Both the position numbers and the translations under genes were made by a program. DNA of 64,000 bases. It comes from Fodinibius halophilus (GTDB lineage: Bacteria > Bacteroidota > Rhodothermia > Balneolales > Balneolaceae). Below the pieces are notes generated by a model. It had not been told where the DNA came from and ran no database searches. It saw nothing but the letters and a program-made list of their open reading frames with translations. The stretch covers positions 87,938-151,937 of the forward strand of contig NZ_JAALLS010000005.1 in assembly GCF_011059105.1 (NCBI RefSeq), read 5' to 3'. Below are positions 1 through 9,318 of this stretch, piece by piece (the first letter of the stretch is position 1; each line of letters opens with the position of its first letter).

Positions 1-1770
1 TTACAACGGCCAGATTTGAGGCACCAAAGATATTGTAATTATGGCTACCATCAAATTTAATGGGAGACCAATCTTGGTGAAATCAGTGAACTTGTATCCG
101 CCGGGACCATAAACCATCAGGTTGGTTTGATAGCCAATAGGCGTTGAGAAGCTGGCCGAAGCCGCCATGATAATCGTCATCACAAAGGGCATATAATCTA
201 CCCCATAGGATGCTGCCATAGAAATGGCAATGGGAAAAATTAATACTGCAGCTGCATTATTGGTAACCATCTCTGTTAATATCCATGTGGCCAGGTATAC
301 TCCTGCCAATGCTAAATAGGGACTTCCTTTTGCTAAGTGCAGGAATTCTTCTGCCAATACGGTCGCGGCACCGGTCACCTGAAGAGCGTTCCCCAACCCC
401 AGCGAAGCTGCTATAACAAGTAACACCGACCAGTCGATATAATCTTTGGCAGTAGCCGTTCTGCAACAGCGGGTGGCGATCATCAGTCCCGCTGCCAAAA
501 AAGAAGCCTGGAACATAGACAGTAAGCCGAAACCAACACTGGCAACCATTCCGCCTAAGATAGTCCATGCATATCCCGATCGTTCATAATCCGGTGGGCT
601 GGAATCACTGATCCCGCTTATCAAATAATAATCGCTGGAGTTTTTATACTGATCCAAAAAGGTCGGGTGCGCTTCCAATAGCAGCGTATCACCGGTGTTT
701 AACCGGATATCTCCCACCTTTTCTTTTATTCGCTCACCACTCCGTGAAACCGCGAGTACTACGGCATCATACTTATTGCGAAATCCACCTTTTTTAATCG
801 TATTACCATTAACAGGATGGCTGGGCGAAACCACTGCTTCAATTAAAAGACGTTCGCGCCGCGATGAATTGAGCTTAAAGATCTGATCAGTGGCTGGTGT
901 TAGTCCTTTAATCTGCTGCAGGTCGACAATAGAATCGACTACACCGGTAAAAATCAGACGATCTTCGGCTCGTAATTCTTGCTCGGGATCAACGGCAGCT
1001 ATAATATGCTCCTCCCGATATATTTCTGCCAAAAACAGTTCCGGCAAATGGCGAAGCCCAGCTTCTTCGATCGTTTTACCGGGTAAAGGGCTATCCCCTT
1101 GAACAATCATTTCAATAGTATATTCGCGGGGATCCTTGAAGGTATCATATCCTGATCCGCGGGCAGGCAGTAGTTCATCCCCAAAAAGGGCCAGGTATAA
1201 AAAGCCGACGATAGCACAAGGAATGCCAATCAGGGCAGGTTCAAAAATACCAATCGTCTGTGTCGACACTTCTTCAATGAGTAAGCCATTAACAATAAGG
1301 TTAGTACTGGTGCCAATAAGGGTGCACGTGCCGCCAAGAATAGCCGCATAGCTTAAGGGAATAAGAAGTTTGGAAACCGCAACCTGGTTTTTACGGGCCC
1401 AGTCTTCCAAGGCGGGAATAAATGAGGCCACCACGGGAGTGTTATTCAGAAAAGCGCTGACCACCATAACCGGTGCCATTATTCGTATCTGGGTCCGGCG
1501 AATACTGTTAAACCTGCCCACAATAGTTTCTACCACATATTGAATGGCTCCGGTTTCTTTGAGTCCGGCCGCTACCACATACAGTGCTGCTACGGTAAGC
1601 ATCCCCTGATTTGAGAAACCTACAAGGGCCTCCGACGCAGGTACAACCTGGCTTACAATAAGTGCTGTCAAACCGCCAATAAAGACCACATCAGCCGCTA
1701 TGCGCGTACCAATGAGTAATACAATACAAGCTAAAATAACGGCTATTACCGTCCATCCGGCAAGGGTCAT
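1..1770 (-). CDS. SLC13/DASS-type permease with RCK_C (TrkA-C) domains
   Basis: Predicted inner-membrane anion transporter of 589 residues; the family moves di/tricarboxylates, sulfate or phosphate, often with Na+. The N-terminal membrane half (about 1-200) carries LNNTPVVASF and GTSTNLIVNG. A soluble insert (about 215-390) looks like two RCK_C/TrkA-C regulatory domains, the first opening near GDSPLPGKTIEEAG and the second near VSPSHPVNGNTIKKGG. The C-terminal membrane half carries TNNAAAVLIFPIA and TPIGYQTNLMVYGPGGY. The paired Asn-Thr motifs in both halves are the family's substrate/Na+ site pattern. It starts at an ATG and its stop lies on the first bases of the window, so it is complete. 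It is a clear paralogue of the next gene. The substrate cannot be read from the sequence. Confidence 0.88.
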   Translation of the reverse strand: MTLAGWTVIAVILACIVLLIGTRIAADVVFIGGLTALIVSQVVPASEALVGFSNQGMLTVAALYVVAAGLKETGAIQYVVETIVGRFNSIRRTQIRIMAPVMVVSAFLNNTPVVASFIPALEDWARKNQVAVSKLLIPLSYAAILGGTCTLIGTSTNLIVNGLLIEEVSTQTIGIFEPALIGIPCAIVGFLYLALFGDELLPARGSGYDTFKDPREYTIEMIVQGDSPLPGKTIEEAGLRHLPELFLAEIYREEHIIAAVDPEQELRAEDRLIFTGVVDSIVDLQQIKGLTPATDQIFKLNSSRRERLLIEAVVSPSHPVNGNTIKKGGFRNKYDAVVLAVSRSGERIKEKVGDIRLNTGDTLLLEAHPTFLDQYKNSSDYYLISGISDSSPPDYERSGYAWTILGGMVASVGFGLLSMFQASFLAAGLMIATRCCRTATAKDYIDWSVLLVIAASLGLGNALQVTGAATVLAEEFLHLAKGSPYLALAGVYLATWILTEMVTNNAAAVLIFPIAISMAASYGVDYMPFVMTIIMAASASFSTPIGYQTNLMVYGPGGYKFTDFTKIGLPLNLMVAIITISLVPQIWPL

Positions 1771-1905
1771 TATATAGTATTTTAGAGTCTCTGTTCTCTT
1801 GAGGCCAAAGAAAAAGAATTATAGACTGCTTTCAAATTGAGAATGATTAATAAGGAGAAGAGCTATAAAGGCATGTACTGCAGAGCGGCATTAACCCCAT
1901 CCCAG

Positions 1906-1926
1906 CCCAGAGCATTGGAACGAGAT
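1906..1926. repeat. Copy of the GAGCATTGGAACGAG dispersed repeat (partial)
   Basis: The stretch ending AGAGCATTGGAACGAGAT matches the same core at 4325-4350 and related hairpins at 12027-12051, 12356-12378 and 12584-12606. Only one arm of the hairpin is present here. The rest of the 1771-2004 gap holds short near-direct repeats built on CCAACATTCAA and no gene. Confidence 0.6.
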
Positions 1927-2004
1927 AAAAAACGATCATCGGTCACCACTCACCAACCATTCAAAATCCAACATTCAACATTTGAAACCCAACATTGCCC
2001 CTTC

Positions 2005-3816
2005 CTATAACGGCCAAATTATAGGAACAAGAATAATTACTACCGCCCAAAGTACTAACTGCAGAGGAAATCCCACCTTAAAGAAATCAGTAAACTTGTA
2101 GTTACCCGGTCCATATACCATCAGGTTGGTCTGGTAGCCGATAGGAGTAAGCAGCGACATTGAAGCAGCAAGGGTGATTCCAATAAAGAGCGGACGTGCA
2201 TCGAGCCCCTGGGTTTCGGCTATTGAGAGAGCAATGGGGAACATCAAGGCAACAGCACCATTATTAGTGATGAGTTCCGTCAGTATTACCGTAACGATGA
2301 CAATCCCTGCAAGAACCGTTCGCGGCCCGTAAGCACTTGTAAGATCCAACAACCCCTGCCCAATAATTACAGCGGTACCACTCACTTCCATCGCCTTTCC
2401 CAGCCCCAGTGCAGAACCTATCACTATAAGTACAGTCCAATCAATAGATTTACGGGCTTCACCGGCCTCAATAACATTGAAGGCCATGAGTACTGCAGCT
2501 CCCAGCACCCCTGCCAGGGCGATATGCATAAATCCCATTACTACAGACCCGACAATACCAATCAGTACAGCAATAGAAATATATAAGTCTTTTCCACCGG
2601 GCCGTTCCTCTTTAATCTCGGAAATATCCCCCGGTGCTTCTCCCCCGGCTTCACTGGTAAGAAAAAAATCTTCAGTATCTTCATATGCGCCCCGGAATCC
2701 CCTTCCCGTATCCAAGAGTAACATATCACCGGGATGCAGTACAAACTCTCCCAAAGGTTGATCAATACGTTCTCCTTTTCTGCGCACACCCGTAACAGCA
2801 GCCCCAAATCGTTCTAATAGCTTTGCTTCACCTACTGAAGTTCCAACCAGTCGTGACCCCTCTTTAACAACGACTTGGTGTAGTTCACGATCTTTTTCGT
2901 TACGTCTTATCGTTCTGGGTGGTTGAAATGCCAGCCTTAACCCGGGATAACCGGTAATATTAGGCTTCTTAGCTGCAATACCGCCCTCAGCAGCATAAAA
3001 AAGGTGATCTCCTGAACGTAACTTTTCATCTTCAGGAACGGGAGCAATCTCTTGGTCTTTGCGATTTATACGCGAAAGATAAAAGCCAGGAAAAGCGGTA
3101 AGCCCGGCTTCTGAAACTTCTTTACCAATTACATCAGCACCATCGGTAATTTCGAGTTCTACCAACAGCTTTCGTTTTAATTCTTCCTGGATACGAATAT
3201 CCCGGCGTGCAGGGGTCAGCTTAGGCGAAATAAAAACCAAATAAATGAGCCCGGATATCGCACAAGGCACTCCTACCCAAGCCAACTCAAAAAAGGAGAA
3301 TCCCTCAAAACCATGATCCTGTAACAGTCCGTGCGTAATTAAGTTTGTGCTGGTTCCTATCAGTGTACACATCCCTCCTAAAATAGCAGCATATGATAGA
3401 GGCATTAACAATTTTGAAGCCGGGATATGTTTTTCTTTGGCCCAACTCCTTATCGCTGGGATCCCCATTGCCACAATGGGTGTATTATTAAGAAAGGCCG
3501 AATATGCTGATACACTGGGACAAAGTCGCAACAAAATGCGTTGTACACTTCTGGTTTCACTACCCAAAATAAATTCACTGGCCCGATCTAAGGCTCCACT
3601 TTTTCGAAGAGCTGCTCCTACCACATATAAACTGCCCAATGCAAACAAGGTGGTATTCCCAAACCCCAAGAAAGCCTCCTCCAAGCTTATGACTCCACTT
3701 GCAGTTACTAAACCCAAAGCCGTTAACAGCACGGCATCAGGACTCCAGAGGTCCACTGCCAATGCAATAAAGGCTAACGTTAATATTCCTAGTATTACAA
3801 TCTGTTCAAATCCCAT
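2005..3816 (-). CDS. SLC13/DASS-type permease with RCK_C domains (paralogue)
   Basis: 603-residue membrane transporter with the same plan as the gene 234 bp downstream: membrane half with LNNTPIVAMG and GTSTNLITHG, a soluble centre (about 215-390) with two RCK_C-like domains, and a second membrane half with TNNGAVALMFPIA and TPIGYQTNLMVYGPGNY. The conserved motifs are nearly identical to the neighbour while the regulatory insert has diverged, so this is an older tandem duplication and not a recent copy. Likely a Na+-coupled anion permease; RCK_C domains in this family are thought to bind small ligands. The two genes run the same way, but the gap contains a repeat fragment, so co-transcription is uncertain. 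Confidence 0.87.
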   Translation of the reverse strand: MGFEQIVILGILTLAFIALAVDLWSPDAVLLTALGLVTASGVISLEEAFLGFGNTTLFALGSLYVVGAALRKSGALDRASEFILGSETRSVQRILLRLCPSVSAYSAFLNNTPIVAMGIPAIRSWAKEKHIPASKLLMPLSYAAILGGMCTLIGTSTNLITHGLLQDHGFEGFSFFELAWVGVPCAISGLIYLVFISPKLTPARRDIRIQEELKRKLLVELEITDGADVIGKEVSEAGLTAFPGFYLSRINRKDQEIAPVPEDEKLRSGDHLFYAAEGGIAAKKPNITGYPGLRLAFQPPRTIRRNEKDRELHQVVVKEGSRLVGTSVGEAKLLERFGAAVTGVRRKGERIDQPLGEFVLHPGDMLLLDTGRGFRGAYEDTEDFFLTSEAGGEAPGDISEIKEERPGGKDLYISIAVLIGIVGSVVMGFMHIALAGVLGAAVLMAFNVIEAGEARKSIDWTVLIVIGSALGLGKAMEVSGTAVIIGQGLLDLTSAYGPRTVLAGIVIVTVILTELITNNGAVALMFPIALSIAETQGLDARPLFIGITLAASMSLLTPIGYQTNLMVYGPGNYKFTDFFKVGFPLQLVLWAVVIILVPIIWPL

Positions 3817-4082
3817 AAAAAGGAAAAGGGTACAATTTAATAGTATAAATGATTGGGTATGCTAAGCTTAGCAGCAGTTTGAAAGTCCTTCCAATATGCC
3901 GTCTCACTGATTGTCTATTATCGACAATAATAACTACCCTCAAATAAAAGAATTATCCGATGCTTTCAAACTTCTGTAAAAGCATTTTTTGAACGGTAAA
4001 TAAGCTTCTCTACAGAACCTTATAATTCCAAGAGCAATGTTGTTAGCCTGTCCAGGTCGCGATGACATTACTTTTAAGGGAC

Positions 4083-4201
4083 CTTTGCAAAACCAGGCAG
4101 TCATCCTGAATGTAATGAAGAATCTCCCTTCCAACGGCAGCAGATTGATACTGGAGATTCTTCGACAAGCTCAGAATGACGAAATCAAAGGTTTTGCAAA
4201 G
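4083..4201. mobile_element. MITE-like element with 12-bp terminal inverted repeats
   Basis: The left end CTTTGCAAAACC (4083-4094) and right end GGTTTTGCAAAG (4190-4201) are perfect inverted repeats. Just inside are GTCATCCTGA and TCAGAATGAC, nearly complementary to each other, so the whole 119 bp could fold into a long hairpin. No coding capacity. A second copy seems to begin at 63759 (CTTTGCAAAAC followed by GTCATGCTGAA). The size and ends fit a non-autonomous miniature element, but no target-site duplication was verified. Confidence 0.6.
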
Positions 4202-4324
4202 CCCTCTTTTAAATAAATGGGAGAGAAAAATCCCCTCTTGAGTGTTCTGTTCCAAGGGGTGGGCTTCCGGCGATTGCCCGGAAGGTCGGGGTTGTTTGGA
4301 ACAGGTGACTTACGTATCCCCTCC

Positions 4325-4350
4325 CCGACGCAGAGCATTGGAACGAGATA
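4325..4350. repeat. Copy of the GCAGAGCATTGGAAC dispersed repeat
   Basis: CGACGCAGAGCATTGGAACG followed by AGATA matches the copy at 1906-1926 and the outer part of the hairpins near 12.0-12.6 kb. It lies 70 bp past the end of the minus-strand gene at 4419. Confidence 0.6.
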
Positions 4351-4418
4351 GCAGGAGACTGAAAAGCCGCAGTGGTCAACCGTCAGTTAACTTTACAGCC
4401 ATTGCAAAGGAAAAAAAG

Positions 4419-6476
4419 TTAGAACTTTAGCCTGGCTTGAATTCCCACTTCACTGCGCGTATCCCCTTCAACCTGATTTAACCCACTGCCAATAACCTGT
4501 TTATCTTCATAAACAGTAATTCCAAACTTAGCCCAGAGTTCCAGGAAATCGAACGGTTCATAATTTAACAACGCATACATTCGCTGTCCCTTATCAAAAA
4601 GAGCCTGGCTAGCAAAAACGTAGAGCAGATCGTTTTCAAACTGGTATACCCTGGTGTCAAAACTTTCGGTATCAAACATTGACAGCCTCGCATCTAGCTG
4701 AAGGTTATCGCGAAGCTGAAATCGAATATCCTGGTAAATCAAATACCCAAGCTCCAGTTCTTCCCCCGCTTGCTTACTTTGCACCAGCTCTCCCCTGCTG
4801 CGCAATCGCACTTTGGGATTCACCTGGTATTCCAAATGCGCCCTGTAGGTACTTCGTCGTGATGAGCCAAGCCGCTGCTGTTTACGTCCAAAACGATCGG
4901 TTACTTCATATTCGTCATCTTCAATCTCACTGCGAAATTGCAAATAGAAATTAAGATTTGATGAAACCTCTACTTCCGCTTTTCCCAACCAATCGTATCC
5001 CTGAGTCGGCTGATTTGTACCAAAGCGTGCACTGGGGAACCGAAACTGATCGAAATACCCAAAAAGCGTTACTTTATCTCCAATCGTATGTTGTATGCCA
5101 AGATAAACTCCCTGTTCATTTTTGGGTTGCCCCGAAACCTCTCCAAATCCATTACCCAAAATAGACTGAAAATTTTTCTGATAATGTCGGTACGCTAAGG
5201 TCATTTCGGTATCTTCTCCTATGCCACTTTCTACACCTGTAATAAAACCCAACCCGCCATTTTCAGTTCGTGCCGCCTCCCCGAAAACAACAGCCGGTCC
5301 TAACAACAACGTATAATCGACTCCAAAAGCGGAATTTTCACGTCCCTCAAAATCATATTGTGCATATGCCCTGTCACTTGCTGCAATCACATGATCAAAA
5401 GTAGTTTTATAGCCCGTAGCCCCGACTATCCCAAAAGGAAACTCCATCTGGATGTGTCCACCATAGAGTTTATGTCCTAAATTATCCTCTTGTCGAAATT
5501 CATTGGCTGTTCTTTTATAGCCGTCCGTTCCGGGAAACCGGGTTGTGTCATCACTTATGACGCTGGCACTACGCCGTCGGTTTGAATAAAAACCCGTAAG
5601 CTGCAACTTACCCCCGTAGGTAACAGCCCCGCCCCGGTAAAAGTTTGTTTCCTGGGCCGAGGTATAGGGCTTAATTCCCCGACCATTTCTACTTACTGCT
5701 CCGATAACATCACTGCCTTTTCCAAAGGCTGCTCCGCTCCAAAGTACCAATCCCTGGCCAAAAGCAAGACTATAATCTCCGCCTACCAACATTTGTAGCT
5801 TCCCATTATCTTCCAGTGCTACATGCCAGCTACGGTGATCAAACTTGGTGGGACCCACCAGCTGCTCTCCAGGATCTTTTTCCTGCGTTAGATTTAAAGA
5901 AATATGGTCACTTTGGTAACCAAATCGTTGATAATACTTGATACGATTCCCCACATATCCCCCATCATCCGGGTGTTTATTATACCCTTCTGCCTTTTGA
6001 ATATCCTGTTGATACCGAGAAAATGCCTGGAACCGCCCATCGGTCGTCCAATACCGGTAATCTGTAAATAGTGCCTTACTTAATTCTATGCCCCTGCCCG
6101 GTGTTACATAGGGTCGCATTTTTTCCAACGTAACACGCCCAATTCCAGAAACTTCATCCAGCTCATTTACCGTCTCGAACGGTTTAACAGAAGTGCGATA
6201 ATCAATAATTGCCCGAGCCGTTTTCAGATTTAAACCCGGCACCTGTAATAAGGCATTAATACCAGCAGAATTAATATTCACCGGATTGGCCGCTAACTCT
6301 TGTAAAAGCTGTGTTAATTGTTCTGCATCTGCCCCCGAACTCTGGGGATCGAATACTTCCAGGGCCTCTTCCAGGTCATCCTGCACCTCCGATTGGGTAG
6401 AGTCTTGCTGTTGACCCTGTACTACCAAGGGTCCCAGAAACAGGAGTACGACTATAAAATAGAACCTTTGTTGCAT
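4419..6476 (-). CDS. Secreted helix-hairpin-helix protein with predicted outer-membrane beta-barrel
   Basis: 685 residues from the ATG at 6476; a GTG three bases upstream is also possible. The upstream stop overlaps the ATG as TGATG, which suggests translational coupling and favours the ATG. Signal peptide about 1-21 (ends VVQGQ). A ComEA-type double helix-hairpin-helix follows (about 65-125: NINSAGINALLQVPGL and LDEVSGIGRVTLEKM). The remaining about 550 residues alternate polar and aromatic residues in short strands typical of an outer-membrane barrel and end in a phenylalanine (IQARLKF). The function is unknown. HhH modules bind DNA non-specifically in ComEA, so a DNA-related envelope role is conceivable but unproven. 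It is the second gene of a two-gene unit with a PorV/PorQ-like protein. Confidence 0.8.
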   Translation of the reverse strand: MQQRFYFIVVLLFLGPLVVQGQQQDSTQSEVQDDLEEALEVFDPQSSGADAEQLTQLLQELAANPVNINSAGINALLQVPGLNLKTARAIIDYRTSVKPFETVNELDEVSGIGRVTLEKMRPYVTPGRGIELSKALFTDYRYWTTDGRFQAFSRYQQDIQKAEGYNKHPDDGGYVGNRIKYYQRFGYQSDHISLNLTQEKDPGEQLVGPTKFDHRSWHVALEDNGKLQMLVGGDYSLAFGQGLVLWSGAAFGKGSDVIGAVSRNGRGIKPYTSAQETNFYRGGAVTYGGKLQLTGFYSNRRRSASVISDDTTRFPGTDGYKRTANEFRQEDNLGHKLYGGHIQMEFPFGIVGATGYKTTFDHVIAASDRAYAQYDFEGRENSAFGVDYTLLLGPAVVFGEAARTENGGLGFITGVESGIGEDTEMTLAYRHYQKNFQSILGNGFGEVSGQPKNEQGVYLGIQHTIGDKVTLFGYFDQFRFPSARFGTNQPTQGYDWLGKAEVEVSSNLNFYLQFRSEIEDDEYEVTDRFGRKQQRLGSSRRSTYRAHLEYQVNPKVRLRSRGELVQSKQAGEELELGYLIYQDIRFQLRDNLQLDARLSMFDTESFDTRVYQFENDLLYVFASQALFDKGQRMYALLNYEPFDFLELWAKFGITVYEDKQVIGSGLNQVEGDTRSEVGIQARLKF

Positions 6477-7321
6477 CACCAGGAAATTTTAAAATCCAGG
6501 GCCGGACTATATCCCAATACCTGATTCTCGTGGCGCTGTACAGCAATATTAGCACTCCAGGAAGACATTACATATCCAATACCGGCAGTAAACGTCTGTG
6601 GAGAAGTGGTAACCCCGACCCGTCCCTTTAATCCACCAATAATAGCCATTTCTACCCCCGCACGATACGATATTGGGAACTGAACATCTTTATAAACATC
6701 AGCTGAAAAGAGCGCAATATCTGAAAGGTAATAAGACAACCCGATACTGAGATCACGAGGCAACTTTTCATTATTGCGAGAACCATAGGCAGGCTGATTA
6801 ACATTGGTTGCTTTAGCCCCCAGCCATAAATCAGAAGTAATTGGTGCTGCCACCCCAACATCAACTCCCAGGGCCCCGGCAGAACCATTATTAATATCCT
6901 GAGCAACATGGCTGTAATTGAGGATGACACCGTAGTGGAACCCCATCAATTCGTTTTTATATCCCAGCCGAAGCCTATTTTCGTTAAAAAGATCAAACCC
7001 ATAACGGTGGGCCCCGGCCCCAATCACTCCAAATTCAGTAGGATAAGTAACCGAAACAGCCATATCTGTGACCTCAGAAAATCCAAAATAGCGCACCCCG
7101 AAAAAGGCGGCATTGGGGTTCTCTTGCGACATCATCGCGGGATTGGCAAACATCGACCAGCTCGTTTCTTGTAATGCTGTTGTTGCTTGCCCCATAGCCA
7201 GTTCCCGGGCACCTATTACCGCTTGTGCTTTTAAATGCTTACCATAAGCATGGATAAACAGGTAGCATATAAAAACGATCAGTATATTCTTCGTGTTGAG
7301 TTTCTTCAGCTTTTGTATCAT
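6476..7321 (-). CDS. PorV/PorQ-like outer-membrane protein
   Basis: 281 residues with a hydrophobic signal region (about 12-33) and the family-like start of the mature part, GARELAMGQATTAL, followed by SMFANPAMM. This Gly/Ala-rich opening is typical of the FadL-like PorV/PorQ barrel group. The rest is strand-rich with repeated Gly and aromatic residues and ends in tryptophan (KISW), as outer-membrane barrels often do. In T9SS organisms PorV shuttles cargo and PorQ anchors it, but this group also holds many uncharacterised members, so no specific role is claimed. It is translationally coupled to the HhH barrel gene and diverges from the PorD-like gene across a 43-bp gap that must hold both promoters. 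Confidence 0.75.
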   Translation of the reverse strand: MIQKLKKLNTKNILIVFICYLFIHAYGKHLKAQAVIGARELAMGQATTALQETSWSMFANPAMMSQENPNAAFFGVRYFGFSEVTDMAVSVTYPTEFGVIGAGAHRYGFDLFNENRLRLGYKNELMGFHYGVILNYSHVAQDINNGSAGALGVDVGVAAPITSDLWLGAKATNVNQPAYGSRNNEKLPRDLSIGLSYYLSDIALFSADVYKDVQFPISYRAGVEMAIIGGLKGRVGVTTSPQTFTAGIGYVMSSWSANIAVQRHENQVLGYSPALDFKISW

Positions 7322-7364
7322 TGCTTACGTACAGTTGCCATATTTTTAAAACAAGATAGCTAAA

Positions 7365-8282
7365 ATGAGTATTTCTCGTGTACTTTTCCTATTAAAAAAA
7401 TATTATCTCTTTCTGGCCTTCGTGATACTGCCCTGTTTCGTACAAGCCCAGGAAGTTGAGGCCGAGGTATCCATAGATCGTAGCCAATTGAGCAGTACTT
7501 CGCTGAACTACCTGAATGATCTGCCGAATAAGATTGAGGTTTACATCAACGAATACAACTGGATCGACGCCGAGTTTCGAGAGCATGAGCGAATCAAGAT
7601 GAATATTCAAATTACCCTGCTCAGCGTTGATAGTGACTTTAACTTTGAGGCTCAAATTGTTGTACAATCGCGTCGCCCCATTTATAATACAACTCAAGAA
7701 ACCGTCCTGTTTATCTTTAATGACAGCAACTGGGGATTTACATACACGCCCAACAGCACCTTTATCCATGATGAGCTCCAATTTAACCGGCTTACCGGCC
7801 TCATCGACTTTTATATCTATACCGTTTTGGGATATGATTTTGATTCGTTCGAACCAATGAGCGGAACCCCTTACTTCAACCGGGCACAAAATATCATCTC
7901 GTTAGCCCAAAGTACTTCTGCAAGCGGATGGGCGCGAAGCAGTAATAACCGGCGTAATCGCGTACAACTTATCAACAACTTGCTAAGTGCTAATTATGAA
8001 GGATTTCGTACCGCAGTATACCAGTACCATCGCAAAGGACTTGACACCTTTGTCAACAATCCCCCAAAAGCCCGACAATATGTATTAGATTCCTTAGAAA
8101 AGATTCGACAGGCCCAACGAAAAACATCATCCAACCTCGTATTCGATACCTTCTTCAATGCCAAGTACCGCGAGATAGTCGCTATCTTTGAAGATGCCGA
8201 CCCACAAGTTCGTCTCGAAGCCTATAACTTACTTTCAGATATTGATCAGGGACACCTTAGCGAATATCAAAAACTGCAATAA
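7365..8282 (+). CDS. porD: PorD-like protein (DUF4835 family), T9SS-associated
   Basis: 305 residues with an N-terminal signal peptide (about 1-28, ending VQAQ). The mature protein has family features: a start with QLSSTSLNYLNDLPNKIEVY, a middle FNDSNWGFTYTP, then YTVLGYDFDSF and the C-terminal VFDTFFNAKYREIVAIF. DUF4835 proteins are called PorD in Bacteroidota and are linked to type IX secretion. This fits a genome that encodes at least three T9SS cargo proteins 12 kb away. No other T9SS core gene is in the window, so the assignment rests on family resemblance alone. No clear lipobox was seen. Confidence 0.8.
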   Translation: MSISRVLFLLKKYYLFLAFVILPCFVQAQEVEAEVSIDRSQLSSTSLNYLNDLPNKIEVYINEYNWIDAEFREHERIKMNIQITLLSVDSDFNFEAQIVVQSRRPIYNTTQETVLFIFNDSNWGFTYTPNSTFIHDELQFNRLTGLIDFYIYTVLGYDFDSFEPMSGTPYFNRAQNIISLAQSTSASGWARSSNNRRNRVQLINNLLSANYEGFRTAVYQYHRKGLDTFVNNPPKARQYVLDSLEKIRQAQRKTSSNLVFDTFFNAKYREIVAIFEDADPQVRLEAYNLLSDIDQGHLSEYQKLQ

Positions 8283-8464
8283 ATACCCACAAATAGATAA
8301 AAGACTTTCTACTCTCTTTTTGATAACTTGCAACACTTTTTCATAACTATCTAGAATTAAAATAAACAGCAAACTCACAACTGAACATTTAAGCTCAGGT
8401 TTTGTATATTCTTCGCCTGATGATCTGAAACTTTTCCCATAATAACTGAAAATATTTTCATCGC

Positions 8465-9235
8465 ATGAAATTTTACGTCTGTATAAAACAAGTTCCCGAT
8501 GTTGATGCCCCCATCCAGATTAAGGATGGCAAACTTATCCAAGACACCGACCGCATGGTGCTCAATGCCTATGATGCTTCGGCTGTTGAAGAAGCACTGG
8601 TACTCAAAGAAGAGCACGGCGGCGAAGTGGAAGTAGTGCTCGTCGGGCCCGACAAGGCCAAAGAAACGATCCGAAAAGCACTGGCCATGGGAGCCGATAA
8701 AGCGACCCATATTGCTACCAGTGGTGACGAAGATTACGATTCTGCCACATACGCAAATATTTTAGCTACTTTCTTTTCTGATAAGGAGTACGATGTAATT
8801 TCATGTGGTAAACAGTCTCAGGATACTGATGCCGGGCTGGCAGGAAGTATGCTGGGCGAACACCTGGACCTGCCGTATGCAACGAATGCTGTAGGGCTTG
8901 AAGCCGAAGAAGGTACATTGGTAGTGAAACGTCAGGGCGATGCCGGACAAGAGATCATCGGCCTCCCTACTCCCTGCCTGGTAACATGCTCTAACGATAT
9001 GAACGAGCCACGCATCCCCAGCCTTAAGGGCATTATGCAATCCAAACGTAAGCCGGTAGAAGATGTGGCACTCAGCGACTTGGATATTGATGAATCCAGC
9101 CTGCAGCCCAAAACCAAGGTAACCGGTCATATGGAGAAGCCGGAGCGCGAACCCGGTCAAAAGTTTGAAGGCGAACCAGAAGAGCTTGCTCAGAAGGTTG
9201 CCACCCTACTTGATGAAGAAGAAAACGTTATTTAA
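8465..9235 (+). CDS. etfB: Electron transfer flavoprotein beta subunit (EtfB/FixA)
   Basis: 256 residues. Begins MKFYVCIKQVPD, the standard ETF-beta start, has a DTDAGLAGSMLGEHL segment typical of the nucleotide-binding fold, and the C-terminal family signature EPRIPSLKGIMQSKRK. EtfB binds AMP (or FAD in bifurcating forms) and pairs with EtfA to accept electrons from acyl-CoA dehydrogenases. First gene of an etfB-etfA-fixC-fixX cluster with spacings of 83, 93 and -4 bp. Two acyl-CoA dehydrogenases follow within 4 kb, which supports a role in fatty-acid or amino-acid oxidation. Whether this ETF is bifurcating cannot be settled by eye. Confidence 0.95.
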   Translation: MKFYVCIKQVPDVDAPIQIKDGKLIQDTDRMVLNAYDASAVEEALVLKEEHGGEVEVVLVGPDKAKETIRKALAMGADKATHIATSGDEDYDSATYANILATFFSDKEYDVISCGKQSQDTDAGLAGSMLGEHLDLPYATNAVGLEAEEGTLVVKRQGDAGQEIIGLPTPCLVTCSNDMNEPRIPSLKGIMQSKRKPVEDVALSDLDIDESSLQPKTKVTGHMEKPEREPGQKFEGEPEELAQKVATLLDEEENVI

Positions 9236-9318
9236 TGAACAGCATATAATGAGCCCGATCTGCTTGTAGCTCATCCGTTGTTCCCCAAGAATTTAGAACG
9301 AAAAAACAATTTCCTACA

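Larger units (their letters stand above)
3817..4418. other. Repeat-bearing intergenic region
   Basis: About 600 bp without a credible gene. It should contain the promoter of the minus-strand permease (near 3817-3900), a MITE-like element (4083-4201), the short repeat CTGTTCCAAGGGGTG (about 4248-4262, found again near 15976) and a GAGCATTGGAACGAG repeat (4325-4350). Small open frames here lie across the repeats and have no protein-like composition. Confidence 0.7.

Noticed and set aside
1955..1996. Near-direct repeats around CCAACATTCAA between the two permease genes
   Set aside because: Short, imperfect and AT-rich; no structure or function can be supported.
4043..4255. Small minus-strand open frame in the permease/HhH gap
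   Set aside because: It runs through the MITE-like element and its repeats and has no protein-like pattern.
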